Origin: Paenibacillus sp. EZ-K15
Lineage (GTDB): Bacteria > Bacillota > Bacilli > Paenibacillales > Paenibacillaceae
Direction: 5' to 3'
Assembly (NCBI RefSeq): GCF_002573715.1
Contig: NZ_PDHM01000012.1
Span: 1,368 to 65,367 of the forward strand
DNA length: 64,000 nucleotides
This document shows positions 47,931-57,328 of this stretch, one piece after another. Position 1 is the stretch's first letter. Each line of letters starts with the position of its first letter. The notes beneath the pieces were generated by a model that worked only from the letters and a program-made list of their open reading frames with translations, was not told the DNA's origin and did no database searches. A program made the translations under genes and the position numbers.

Positions 47931-48863
47931 ATGAGTATCAAATCTGAATTATTGGCGGCAGCCGGGTCCGTGGCTGATGCCGCTGCTTACCTGGAAGCGG
48001 GAGCCGATGCACTGCTTGTCGGCGAAGATCGATTCGGCATGAGATTGCCCGGCAGTCTGACATTGGACGAAATAACTCAAGTCGTACATCTTGCTCATGA
48101 GCAAGGAAGTAAAGTGTACGTCAGCTTGAACAACCTGATGACGAATGATTTGCTGCCTGAGCTTCCTGCCTATATTAAGGCGCTCGGAGAGATCGGAGTA
48201 GACGCGGTGGAATTTAACGATCCATCGGTGCTCACTACCGTAAAAGAGTTGGCTCCACAGGTAAAACTTCATTGGAATGCAGAAATGACCGCCACCAACT
48301 ACTCAACGGCCAATTATTGGGGAAGCAAAGGCGCATCCCGGGTTATTCTTGCGCGTGAATTAAATATGGATGAGCTAACCGACATGAAGCCTCAGCTTCA
48401 GCTGGAAGCACAGGTTCAGGTTCATGGCATGACGAACATCTATCATTCCAAGCGACGCCTGGTCAACAGCTATATGCAGCAGCAGGGCAGACCCGTGAAT
48501 GAGGGGAGCCTTGGCAAGGAGCGCGGTTTGTTTCTCATTGAAGCTGAGCGTCAAGAAGAGAAGTATCCGATCTATGAGGATATCAACGGAACCCATATTA
48601 TGAGTTCGGAGGATATTTGCATTCTGGAGGATCTGCATCTCTTAATGGGAGCAGGCATTGACAGCTTTAAGGTAGAGACGCTGCTGAAGCCGCGGCACTA
48701 CAATGAGCTGGTGATTCGAACCTATCGCCAAGCGATTGATCGATATGCTGCAGATGCTTCAACTTATGCATTTCAGGAAGAGTGGATGGACGGAATCCGC
48801 GCTATTCAGGATCCGGAACGTGAATTGTCGTTTGGATTTTTCTATAAGGAACAAGTTTATTAA
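47931..48863 (+). CDS. trhP1: U32 peptidase-like tRNA hydroxylation protein TrhP1 (YrrN)
   Basis: In B. subtilis YrrN and YrrO (TrhP1, TrhP2) hydroxylate U34 of several tRNAs using prephenate. The 310-residue protein starts IKSELLAAAGSVADAAAYL and has LVGEDRFGMRLPG, YVSLNNLMTNDLLPEL and the U32 tail block GIDSFKVETLLKPRHYN. It lacks the Cys cluster of the U32 family, with only one Cys (EDICILED). GGGAGGAA lies before the ATG. trhP2 follows 12 nt later. Confidence 0.88.
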   Translation: MSIKSELLAAAGSVADAAAYLEAGADALLVGEDRFGMRLPGSLTLDEITQVVHLAHEQGSKVYVSLNNLMTNDLLPELPAYIKALGEIGVDAVEFNDPSVLTTVKELAPQVKLHWNAEMTATNYSTANYWGSKGASRVILARELNMDELTDMKPQLQLEAQVQVHGMTNIYHSKRRLVNSYMQQQGRPVNEGSLGKERGLFLIEAERQEEKYPIYEDINGTHIMSSEDICILEDLHLLMGAGIDSFKVETLLKPRHYNELVIRTYRQAIDRYAADASTYAFQEEWMDGIRAIQDPERELSFGFFYKEQVY

Positions 48864-48875
48864 GGAGTGGACAGC

Positions 48876-50222
48876 ATGGAAGCAATGGCACAGCCAAAGT
48901 ATAAGGGCAAACGCTATCGCCTGGACAAGCCGGAATTGCTCGCCCCGGCTGGTAATTTGGAAAAATTGAAATTTGCGGTGCATTATGGCGCCGATGCGGT
49001 ATATATTGGGGGTCAGAAATACGGCCTTCGTTCCAATGCGGACAACTTCAGCTTTGAAGAAATGAAAGAGGGCGTGGAGTTCGCCAAGAAATACGGCGCT
49101 AAAGTATTTGTAGCAACCAACATATATGCGCATAATGAGGACATTGAGGGAATTGAATCCTACCTGAGAAGTTTGGAGGAAGCCGGCATTGCGGCCATCA
49201 TCGCTGCAGATCCAGCTATTATTGAGGTGGCCAAACGTGCTGCACCCAAGCTCGAAGTTCATCTGAGCACACAGCAATCCACATTGAATTGGCAGGCCGT
49301 GAAGTTCTGGAAGGACGAAGGATTGCCGCGGGTTGTACTGGGACGCGAGGCGAGCCTGGAGGAGATCGCAGCGATTAAAGAGCATGTCGACATTGAGATC
49401 GAGGCCTTTATCCATGGCGCGATGTGCTCCTCGTTCTCTGGTCGCTGCGTGTTGTCCAATCATTTTACAGATCGTGATTCCAATCGGGGCGGATGCTGCC
49501 AATCCTGCCGTTGGAAATACGATTTGTTTGTGGATGGAAGAGAAGAGCAAGGCCAGTGGGTATCGGAAGAGCAGCAGTTAATAGAACAGCCGGCCCCAGC
49601 TCCGTCCCCATTCAAACCGGGTGTTACGCAGATTCCGCTGTTCCAGCCGGATGACAACCAGTTTACGATGGGGTCGAAGGATCTCTGCATGCTCGAGCAT
49701 ATTCCGGATCTGATTGAGGTGGGAATCGACAGCTTCAAGATTGAAGGACGGATGAAATCGATCCATTACGTAGCGACTGTGGTCAATGTATATAGACAGG
49801 CGATTGATTCCTATATGGCTGACCCTGAGCATTATGTATTGAAGCCGGAATGGATCGAGGAAATTAATAAAGCGGCCAATCGACCGCTGAATACCGGATT
49901 CTTCTATGATACACCGGATCATGAGGATCATATCTATGAACCGGAAGAGAAGGCGGTTCCTTATGACTTCGCCGGCTTGGTGATGGAGTATGATGAGAAA
50001 TCGGGAACGGCCGTCATTCAGCAGCGAAACCACTTTAAGCCTGGGGATGAAATCGAGTTTTTTGGACCGGAAGGAACCTTCTTTAAGCAGTCAGTTGGTT
50101 CTATCGCCGATGAGAATGGCAATGAACTTGATGCAGCTCGCCACCCTTTGCAGCTCATTCGCATGAAGGTGGACCAGCCGGTGCGTCATTTTGATATGAT
50201 GAGAAAACGCAAAGGAAAATAA
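48876..50222 (+). CDS. trhP2: U32 peptidase-like tRNA hydroxylation protein TrhP2 (YrrO)
   Basis: The 448-residue catalytic-type partner of TrhP1. ELLAPAGNLEKLKFAVHYGAD and YIGGQKYGLRSNADNF open the U32 domain. The cluster-forming cysteines are in AMCSSFSGRCVLSNHF and GGCCQSCRW. GIDSFKIEGRMKS is the family signature, and a C-terminal domain follows (about residues 370-448). The ATG at 48876 has AAGGAG 8 nt upstream; the GTG at 48867 overlaps that site. Confidence 0.92.
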   Translation: MEAMAQPKYKGKRYRLDKPELLAPAGNLEKLKFAVHYGADAVYIGGQKYGLRSNADNFSFEEMKEGVEFAKKYGAKVFVATNIYAHNEDIEGIESYLRSLEEAGIAAIIAADPAIIEVAKRAAPKLEVHLSTQQSTLNWQAVKFWKDEGLPRVVLGREASLEEIAAIKEHVDIEIEAFIHGAMCSSFSGRCVLSNHFTDRDSNRGGCCQSCRWKYDLFVDGREEQGQWVSEEQQLIEQPAPAPSPFKPGVTQIPLFQPDDNQFTMGSKDLCMLEHIPDLIEVGIDSFKIEGRMKSIHYVATVVNVYRQAIDSYMADPEHYVLKPEWIEEINKAANRPLNTGFFYDTPDHEDHIYEPEEKAVPYDFAGLVMEYDEKSGTAVIQQRNHFKPGDEIEFFGPEGTFFKQSVGSIADENGNELDAARHPLQLIRMKVDQPVRHFDMMRKRKGK

Positions 50223-50251
50223 AAATATAGTTACTTAGAACTACACAATTG

Positions 50252-50288
50252 AGAATCCGGGTCTGTAGATGGACCTTGGATTCTTTTT
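50252..50288 (+). terminator. Terminator after trhP2
   Basis: AGAATCCGGGTC pairs with GACCTTGGATTC over eight bases and ends in TTTTT. Confidence 0.8.
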
Positions 50289-50435
50289 GTTTGTAAAAAA
50301 ATTAGGGATTAAGAATTATTTTTTTGCGAAAACCCAAAGGAAAACACCTCCAATTGTCGAAATAAAGAGTAACGAATACGTTTCAAGGGATTGGACCGAC
50401 GTATTAATAATATGATTGTGGTAGGTGAACAGCTA

Positions 50436-52610
50436 ATGTCAGAAGTTGAGCAGCATGATAAGAAGCCGAAAAAGGACAAGAAGCCCGGAGGAATTAAAGT
50501 GAAAAAGGAAAAACCTTCGGCATCAACAGGGATACATACTGCCAAGTCGTTCTTTTCAAACGTGGGAACGGCTATAAGCCGGATGCCAATGAACCCGGCG
50601 AAATCGGTCGGAATTCGGTTGTTCCTGATCTTTTTGTCAGCTATTGTATTTTTTGTTATCGTCTTGGGGTATCTGTCGTACGATAAGGCGAAGAGCACGA
50701 TTGAGAAGAATGCTGCGAACGGCAATCAGCAGACGATCATTCAAACCTCTGAGAAAATCGACATCATTCTGGAGAAGTATGAGAATGCCGGTAGATCAAT
50801 CTTCTATGACATTGAATTGCAGAAGTTATTGTCTGAATACACGGATAAAAAGTTAAGCGATTACGATTCATTTACGGTGGAGCGCAGCATTCGCGATAAA
50901 CTATCCAATCAGATTACATCGGATTCGTCGATCAGAGCCATTTATTTGATCCCTTCCAAGGGAGAGAAGATCATATCGGCAGGACAAACCTCAGAATCCT
51001 CCAAAACTGTCCTTGAGCAAAGCTGGTATGCCGAACTGAAGGAAGGCGACAAGAAGATAATATGGCTGCCAACGATGCAGAACAGCGGAGCTCCATATTT
51101 CACGATTGCCCGTTCTTTGGGGTCTATGAATGATCTGAATTCAACGTATGTGGTTATGTTTGAACTTAACGCTTCGGTACTGGATACGCATCTGAAGGGG
51201 ATCAACCTGGGCGAGAATGGCCAACTGCAATTGATCAGTCCGGAAGGCATCGTTGTCTCCTCCAGCGAGTCCTCCATTGTGGGTAACGAAACCGCCTGGA
51301 CGTTTGCGAAGGAGTTTCCGGAGGACTCCAGAACGGATAATGTAAGAACCAAGGATGAGAACGGAAGACAGGTTCTGGCCGTGTACAATACGCTCAGCGC
51401 TAACGATTGGAAACTCGTAGGTTCTGTCCAAACCAGCGAGCTCACGAAGGATGCGTCAAGCATCCTGGTCATCACGCTTATCGTGGCCGCCGTCGACGTT
51501 ATTTTTGCCATTCTGATCGGGATTTGGATGGTAAGAATGATTGCCCGTCCATTAGGCAAGCTTAACCTGCTGATGAAGGAAGGCGCCAAAGGCAATTTGA
51601 ATGTTCGTACAGACCATAAGAGCCAAGACGAAATCGGTCAGCTCTCCGCAAGCTTTAACGATATGATGGAGCAGATCACCGGACTCGTTCAGCAAACGAG
51701 CAATACCGCTCAGGAAGTACTTAGAACGGCTACCGAGTTAAGTGATGCCTCCAAGAAGACGGCTATTTCCGCCAAAGAAATTGCCGTAGCTACCGAGGAA
51801 ATTGCCAACGGTGCCAGCAGTCTGGCGGTTGAAGCCGAACGCGGCAGCGATCTGACCAACAACATCTCGAAGCAGATGCAAATGGTCGTTTCAGCCAACG
51901 AAGAGATGGGCAAATCGGCTCGTCACGTGGAAAGCGCAAGTGAGCTTGGAACGAAGCATTTGAGCGACTTGCTGGATAAGACCCATCAGACCGAGGATAT
52001 GACCCGCTCGATGATGCACAAGGTCGATGGCTTGAAGGAGACGACCTCATCGGTTGTCAAAGTGCTTGACGTCCTTCAGAACATTACGAAGCAAACGAAC
52101 ATCCTATCATTGAATGCAACAATCGAAGCGGCCCGTGCCGGGGCGGCTGGTAAAGGCTTTATGGTCGTGGCCGATGAAATTCGTCAGTTGGCAGACCAAT
52201 CCAGACAATCCATCGATATGGTCAGTCAGATTACAGACCGCATCATGACCGAGATGAATGAAACCGTGCAGGTATTGCTGGATGCGAACCCACTCTTCAA
52301 AGGTCAGATGGATGCTGTTAAGGAAACGAACGATATCTTCGTATCTGTTCAGCAGCAGATGGTCGACTTTATCGAGTCCTTGGATTCGGTGACTCATTCG
52401 ATTGATGAACTGAATGAATCACAGAATGTACTTTCGGAAGCGATGAGTAATGTGAGTGCGGTAGCCGAAGAATCCTCTGCAACTTCAGAAGAGGTGGCTT
52501 CTCTCTCCACAGAGCAGCAAAGCGTCAGCAGTCAGCTGGTAAATCTATCATCGCAGCTGGAGAATGTATCGAATGAGCTGAAAGAGACTTTGTCTCGTTT
52601 TAGACTGTAA
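50436..52610 (+). CDS. Methyl-accepting chemotaxis protein
   Basis: A transmembrane chemoreceptor of 724 residues. It has a Lys-rich cytoplasmic N-terminal tail of about 65 residues, TM1 ([20 protein letters not shown]), an external sensing domain (about 90-355, likely double Cache), TM2 ([18 protein letters not shown]), HAMP ([19 protein letters not shown]) and a signalling domain with the hairpin [26 protein letters not shown] lies 7 nt before the ATG at 50436. The ligand is unknown. It stands alone with its own terminator. Confidence 0.93.
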   Translation: MSEVEQHDKKPKKDKKPGGIKVKKEKPSASTGIHTAKSFFSNVGTAISRMPMNPAKSVGIRLFLIFLSAIVFFVIVLGYLSYDKAKSTIEKNAANGNQQTIIQTSEKIDIILEKYENAGRSIFYDIELQKLLSEYTDKKLSDYDSFTVERSIRDKLSNQITSDSSIRAIYLIPSKGEKIISAGQTSESSKTVLEQSWYAELKEGDKKIIWLPTMQNSGAPYFTIARSLGSMNDLNSTYVVMFELNASVLDTHLKGINLGENGQLQLISPEGIVVSSSESSIVGNETAWTFAKEFPEDSRTDNVRTKDENGRQVLAVYNTLSANDWKLVGSVQTSELTKDASSILVITLIVAAVDVIFAILIGIWMVRMIARPLGKLNLLMKEGAKGNLNVRTDHKSQDEIGQLSASFNDMMEQITGLVQQTSNTAQEVLRTATELSDASKKTAISAKEIAVATEEIANGASSLAVEAERGSDLTNNISKQMQMVVSANEEMGKSARHVESASELGTKHLSDLLDKTHQTEDMTRSMMHKVDGLKETTSSVVKVLDVLQNITKQTNILSLNATIEAARAGAAGKGFMVVADEIRQLADQSRQSIDMVSQITDRIMTEMNETVQVLLDANPLFKGQMDAVKETNDIFVSVQQQMVDFIESLDSVTHSIDELNESQNVLSEAMSNVSAVAEESSATSEEVASLSTEQQSVSSQLVNLSSQLENVSNELKETLSRFRL

Positions 52611-52627
52611 GATTGAATTTATAACTC

Positions 52628-52673
52628 AAAAGGCTGTTCCATCAGTTTTAAGCTGATGGGGCAGCCTTTTTTC
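52628..52673 (+). terminator. Terminator after the chemoreceptor
   Basis: AAAGGCTGTTCCATCAG pairs with CTGATGGGGCAGCCTTT, followed by T residues. Confidence 0.9.
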
Positions 52674-52771
52674 TATGAAGGACAAGGGAAATAGGAGAAA
52701 AATGAACATGATTGAGTCAGGCTCCATATGGAAATAATGATGAGACATAGACCGTATTGGAGGAGCAAGAC

Positions 52772-54562
52772 ATGAGGCTTATCCGCAATAAGCGAATTGC
52801 ATACGGATGGCTGATACTGACGCTATTGATCGCCGTTTTGACGCTGCGTCTTGCATGGGTACAGCTTGTGATGAAGCATCAGCGGGTTCCCGGCAGCCGA
52901 CATACGATGGTAGAGGCATCGCTCATACAGAGGGAGCGAGGCATTGTGCTGGATTCCGGTCGCGGACATTTTACGGACCGGAACGGAAAACCGCTCACGG
53001 GCAAGCTCATCTGGGCAGCCGTGTTGTTTCCTGCAGGCGAGAAGGAACTGAAGAGCTCCCATAATCAGTTAGTGAAGCTGGCCCGTATACTGGGAACAAA
53101 TAAGGATCATTTGATACAGACCTGGGGCAAGCTAAAGGAGCCTGAATTGTGGCATGGAGATAATTCGCTCATTCCTCGATCCTTAACCAAAGATCAGATT
53201 GTGCAGATTCAAGAGCTTGATCTTCCCAAACTCAAGGTTCTTCCTTATGAGCAGCGGTACGGCAATCGCCAATCGGGAATGCAGTGGCTTGGTTTTGTGT
53301 CAGGTCAGCGTAAGGAAAGCCTGTTCTTTGACGATGATCCGGAGGTTAACGGAACCAGTGGATTGGAGAAAACGATGGATTCGTTGATACGTGGGGAAGG
53401 GCCGACCATCGTCTATTTTCCGGTTAACAGCACCAATGAGGTCATTCAGGACATTAAGCCGATGGTGAAGGCGCCTGATAATCGGTACTATCCGTTAAGG
53501 GTATCCACCACGATTGATATTGATATTCAACAAGGGATTGAGGCCATAACGGAAAAAGCGGGCATGAAAGAAGGAGCGGTTGTTGTGCTGGACGCTCGAA
53601 ACGCGGATATCGTGGCTATGGTCTCCAGACCATTCTATAATCCGGAGCAGATTCACCCGAAGGATGGCCAGTGGGAGAATCGCGGATTGAAAGCAGCCAC
53701 GCCAGGTTCCATCTTCAAGCTAGTCACGGCCGCGGCCATACTTGAGAATGGTTTAAGCTCTGAAAGCGAACATTTCCATTGTGATGGCGAATACGGTAAG
53801 TTCGGAATGTCCTGCTGGAAAAAGGGAGGGCATGGAACGATTGATCTTCGCGAAGGCTTCGCGGAGTCATGCAACGTCGTATTTGCTACTCTAGCGGAGA
53901 GACTGTCAGCTCATCAAATGGCGGAGGCGGCCTCCGCGCTCGGCTTCGGGCAAACGGTAGGCTGGAAATCCCGGCAGTTTTTAGGGCTTCGTCCCTTTGC
54001 GCCATTGGATCATGAAGAGAAGGGCACGGTTTTTTCCAACTCTGTGGACACCTCTGACGCAGGTGTTAGGGTCCAGACAGGCATAGGCCAAAGGGACGCT
54101 GCCGTATCCCCACTGCAAGCAGCCAATGCGATGGTCACGCTGCTTCATGGCGGGGTGAAGACCAAGCCCCGTATCTTACAGCAGATCCGGTATGCTAACG
54201 GCCAGCTGCTCCAGGATACGGATCCACTAAAGGAGCGGATAGCTGGAAGGGGTATTTCCCGGGAAACCTCTTCCATCCTGCTCGAGTGGATGGAGGATGT
54301 CGTCGAAGAGGGAACAGGCAGCTCATTAAAAAATCGCAAATGGACTCTTGCCGGTAAATCCGGAACGGCGCAGGTAACCATAAAAGGCCGTGCCCGAAAC
54401 AACCAGTGGTTTGTCGGGTACGGCCCAGTGGAGAAGCCACGTTATGCCGTGGCTGTATTGGTTGAGAACCGGAGCCCGATCAGCAGCAATCAGGCAACCG
54501 ACATATTTGGTCAGGTTTCCGATTTCTTGGCTTCGGTTGAATCGGCCTCCGGCTCTGCGTAA
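52772..54562 (+). CDS. pbpI: Penicillin-binding protein (PbpI/YrrR-like transpeptidase)
   Basis: A class B PBP of 596 residues: N-terminal membrane anchor (YGWLILTLLIAVLTLRLAW), dimerisation domain (RGIVLDSGRGHFTDRNGKPL), and transpeptidase domain with active Ser in TPGSIFKLVTA, the SxN motif in AESCNVVFA, and KSGTAQ in place of the usual KTG. The ATG at 52772 has GGAGGAG 6 nt upstream; the TTG at 52757 overlaps it. B. subtilis yrrR lies in the same region and is expressed in sporulation. The last 52 nt overlap the convergent ytvI. Confidence 0.88.
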   Translation: MRLIRNKRIAYGWLILTLLIAVLTLRLAWVQLVMKHQRVPGSRHTMVEASLIQRERGIVLDSGRGHFTDRNGKPLTGKLIWAAVLFPAGEKELKSSHNQLVKLARILGTNKDHLIQTWGKLKEPELWHGDNSLIPRSLTKDQIVQIQELDLPKLKVLPYEQRYGNRQSGMQWLGFVSGQRKESLFFDDDPEVNGTSGLEKTMDSLIRGEGPTIVYFPVNSTNEVIQDIKPMVKAPDNRYYPLRVSTTIDIDIQQGIEAITEKAGMKEGAVVVLDARNADIVAMVSRPFYNPEQIHPKDGQWENRGLKAATPGSIFKLVTAAAILENGLSSESEHFHCDGEYGKFGMSCWKKGGHGTIDLREGFAESCNVVFATLAERLSAHQMAEAASALGFGQTVGWKSRQFLGLRPFAPLDHEEKGTVFSNSVDTSDAGVRVQTGIGQRDAAVSPLQAANAMVTLLHGGVKTKPRILQQIRYANGQLLQDTDPLKERIAGRGISRETSSILLEWMEDVVEEGTGSSLKNRKWTLAGKSGTAQVTIKGRARNNQWFVGYGPVEKPRYAVAVLVENRSPISSNQATDIFGQVSDFLASVESASGSA

Positions 54563-55674
54563 GAGCGGGACATGTCCCAAGGGGAAACCTCGAATTCTTC
54601 GCTTGGCAGCCGGATCCACTGCTTCAGATATCCCTGGGTAAGCAGTTCCTTGATGAGAATCAGAAGGATAGGAGCCAGAATCAAACCGGCAACTCCAAAA
54701 ATGGACAGCGAGATCATCATAAAGGACAACATCAGAAATGCTGAGGATACGCCGATCGAGTTTCCTGTAATTTTTGGTTCAAGCAGCTGTCTGGAAATGA
54801 CAACTACGGCAAGCAGTACGATCAAGCCAATGGCAAGCCCAGTGTTGCCGACGATGAACAAATAGGTAATCCACGGAATAAGAATAACGGGAACACCGAG
54901 CAGCGGCAGTACATCGAACACAGCGCAGATGAGCGCAACGGACAGGGAATTTCCCGTACCTAAGATCAGAAGTCCTATGTATACAATGACAAAGGTAATG
55001 CTGACCAGCTTCATCTGAGCTTTTAAATACGAGCCAATCGCCTTGAATACATTTTCTTTGAGGAAAAGAAAAGCCGTCTTGAGGGTCTTCGGCGTCTTGT
55101 CTTTGGCGATTCTCCGCCAGCTGCCGATCTCAATGCTCAGGAAGAAAGCAAGGATGATCGCAACCCCGAAATTCGCGATGAACGAGGAGAACGACCCCAT
55201 AAACCCAATGACATAATGGAAGAACGATTCGGCAGCACCCTGGGCAAAAGTGGTGATGTCCTGGAAATAACCGTTCAGACGGTCTGTCAGATCGGGTGGC
55301 AGCGCGTCGAGCTTGGTTTGGAGGAAATTCAGGCTCTCTGAAAAATGTCTCTGGATCGTTTTGGTGTAACCTGGCAAATTATCCTGCAAGTTCATGAACT
55401 GCGATACGATGAGCGCTCCGGCTCCGAACAGGATGCCTAGGATGACCAGCAGGAAGAGCAGAACGGATATCGCGGCGGCAAATGGTTTTGGCAGCCCCCT
55501 GCGGTGCAAGAATTTGGAGAAAGGCTCGATAATCAGGAAAACGAGGAAAGATAAAAACACCGGAGCCGCAATTTGGTACAGCTTGCTGAATATGAACATG
55601 ATCAGGTAAACCGTAAGCACGATTAAACCTATATCGAAGGCGGTTCTCCAATATTTTTTATACAAGGGAAGCAT
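54511..55674 (-). CDS. ytvI: Sporulation membrane protein YtvI (AI-2E family)
   Basis: A 387-residue AI-2E-type permease with about eight helices: IAAPVFLSFLVFLIIEPFS, GFMGSFSSFIANFGVAIILAFFLS in part, FDVLPLLGVPVILIPW, then RQLLEPKITGNSIGVSSAFLM, split across about residues 288-308. This arrangement is that of YtvI, named from sporulation phenotype screens. AAAGGAG is 13 nt from the ATG, rather far. Its acidic C-terminal tail overlaps pbpI by 52 nt on the other strand. Confidence 0.82.
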   Translation of the reverse strand: MLPLYKKYWRTAFDIGLIVLTVYLIMFIFSKLYQIAAPVFLSFLVFLIIEPFSKFLHRRGLPKPFAAAISVLLFLLVILGILFGAGALIVSQFMNLQDNLPGYTKTIQRHFSESLNFLQTKLDALPPDLTDRLNGYFQDITTFAQGAAESFFHYVIGFMGSFSSFIANFGVAIILAFFLSIEIGSWRRIAKDKTPKTLKTAFLFLKENVFKAIGSYLKAQMKLVSITFVIVYIGLLILGTGNSLSVALICAVFDVLPLLGVPVILIPWITYLFIVGNTGLAIGLIVLLAVVVISRQLLEPKITGNSIGVSSAFLMLSFMMISLSIFGVAGLILAPILLILIKELLTQGYLKQWIRLPSEEFEVSPWDMSRSYAEPEADSTEAKKSET

Positions 55675-55816
55675 AGTGGGATATCGGCTCCTTTATACTA
55701 TATTAATTGATATCATTGTACACGATTTGTGAAAAAAAAGCCTATTTCTTTAAGTGCTATGCTAAAATAATAATAGTGGGTTCTTTAGAAAAAGAAATAA
55801 AAAGCGGGGAGTTAGC

Positions 55817-57199
55817 ATGCAAACATTACTGCTATGGTTGTTTTACCTTTCATCTTTTTATGCATTTATTCCCGGCATCTTGACCCGGATATTTGGATTC
55901 CGAGTATTTCGCAGGGGAGCAGGCTCGAACGACTTCGCCTTAACCTTTGATGATGGTCCTGATCCCGTCTATACACCAAGACTGCTGGATCTCTTGAAGC
56001 AGCATAATATGAAGGCGACGTTTTTCCTGGTGGGTTCTCATGCCGAGAAGCATCCAGAAGTTGTAAAACGCATTCATAGTGAAGGTCATCTGATCGGGAT
56101 TCATAACTATGTTCACAAGAGCAATTGGTTCATGCGGCCGGTCACCGTCCGTAATCAGGTCAAGCGCACGGATGATATTATTTATTCCATCACCGGTGAG
56201 CGCTCGAGTTATTACAGACCGCCGTGGGGAATCGTGAATTTATTCGATTTTGCCAAGAATACCGGCTGCCGCATTATCCTATGGTCGTCGATGTTTAATG
56301 ATTGGCGGAGCAAGATTGGCGCTGACAAGCTGACTCAGCGAATGCTTGCCAAGCTTAACGGTGGCGAGGTTATGCTCCTTCATGACTGCGGCACGACTGT
56401 GGGGGCGAACCCCGATGCACCGGAGCAAATGCTGATCGCATTGGAACGTGTTCTGAAAGTCGCAGAGCAGAAGGGAATGAGAAGCGTCCGAATCGACGAC
56501 ATGATAGCGAAGGAAAGCAAAGTGAAAGCGAAGAAGCTGTCTCCTCTCAAGCGTATGATCGTCTCGTTGTGGCTTCTCTGGGAAAAAGGATTTCATGCGG
56601 TGTTTGCGCTCGAAACGGTTACTCCGGAGGATCCGATGCTGCATTTCCGGAAGCGTGCTTTTACCGGTAAAACGGTCGTGATGGAAGATGGCAGCCGACT
56701 TGAAAAGGGAGACCAGGTGCTAGAACTTCATTTTGATAACAAAAAATTGTTTGAGATTGGCAGCCGCTCCCGTTCGGAAGTACAGCTCGCCATCAAAATG
56801 ATTCGTGCCGTGCAAAAAGACCTGCCTTCTCTGGCTAATATGGTGCTGGAACGGCCTGAGTACAAGGATATCAAGGGTTTGTATGCTGTTACCATGATTT
56901 CACGGGGACCGGAGCAATTCGGATTTCATGTCATGGATTTACCGCGGGGACTGTTTGCAAGCTCGTCCAGACTGTATCTGAAACTGCTGCTTAGCGTCAT
57001 TCATCCGAAAGGGCAGGCCCGTCTTAAAGAGGGCAGTCAGATCATGGAGCCGAGAATGCTCATGATGCCGGTGGATGTACTGATTGGCCGTTATGCTGAG
57101 AAGAAGAATCAGGCCCAGCCTCCATCCGAGGAGCAGCAGGAAATACAACAAGAACATGTGGGTGACATGGCCGTTGCCAGTGCATCGCAGGGTATGTAA
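55817..57199 (+). CDS. Polysaccharide deacetylase fused to a YkoP-like domain
   Basis: A 460-residue protein. After an N-terminal hydrophobic segment (residues 4-28), the NodB domain shows FALTFDDGPDPVYTP (motif 1), GIHNYVHKS (the metal HxxxxH), YRPPWG (motif 3) and EVMLLHDCG. Residues about 245-430 form a second domain (ALETVTPEDPMLHFRKRAF, ending DVLIGRYAEKK) that resembles YkoP of B. subtilis. A Gln-rich tail follows. It starts ATG with AAAGCGGGGAG. Probably a membrane-bound sugar deacetylase; the polymer is unknown. Confidence 0.85.
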   Translation: MQTLLLWLFYLSSFYAFIPGILTRIFGFRVFRRGAGSNDFALTFDDGPDPVYTPRLLDLLKQHNMKATFFLVGSHAEKHPEVVKRIHSEGHLIGIHNYVHKSNWFMRPVTVRNQVKRTDDIIYSITGERSSYYRPPWGIVNLFDFAKNTGCRIILWSSMFNDWRSKIGADKLTQRMLAKLNGGEVMLLHDCGTTVGANPDAPEQMLIALERVLKVAEQKGMRSVRIDDMIAKESKVKAKKLSPLKRMIVSLWLLWEKGFHAVFALETVTPEDPMLHFRKRAFTGKTVVMEDGSRLEKGDQVLELHFDNKKLFEIGSRSRSEVQLAIKMIRAVQKDLPSLANMVLERPEYKDIKGLYAVTMISRGPEQFGFHVMDLPRGLFASSSRLYLKLLLSVIHPKGQARLKEGSQIMEPRMLMMPVDVLIGRYAEKKNQAQPPSEEQQEIQQEHVGDMAVASASQGM

Positions 57200-57262
57200 T
57201 TCATCGAACCGATTGTTTACTGTCATTATGTATGGATCATCTCTCAGATGGAATTTGGATAT

Positions 57263-57318
57263 AAAAAAGGGGTTATCCCTGCAGGCTTACCAATGCCTGC
57301 GAGGGATAACCCCTTTGC
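57263..57318. terminator. Bidirectional terminator between the deacetylase gene and ilvD
   Basis: AAAGGGGTTATCCCT, with an inner GCAGGC/GCCTGC stem, pairs with AGGGATAACCCCTTT. A run of A on one side and T-rich sequence on the other let it end both convergent transcripts. Confidence 0.9.
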
Positions 57319-57328
57319 TTTGTTTGAA

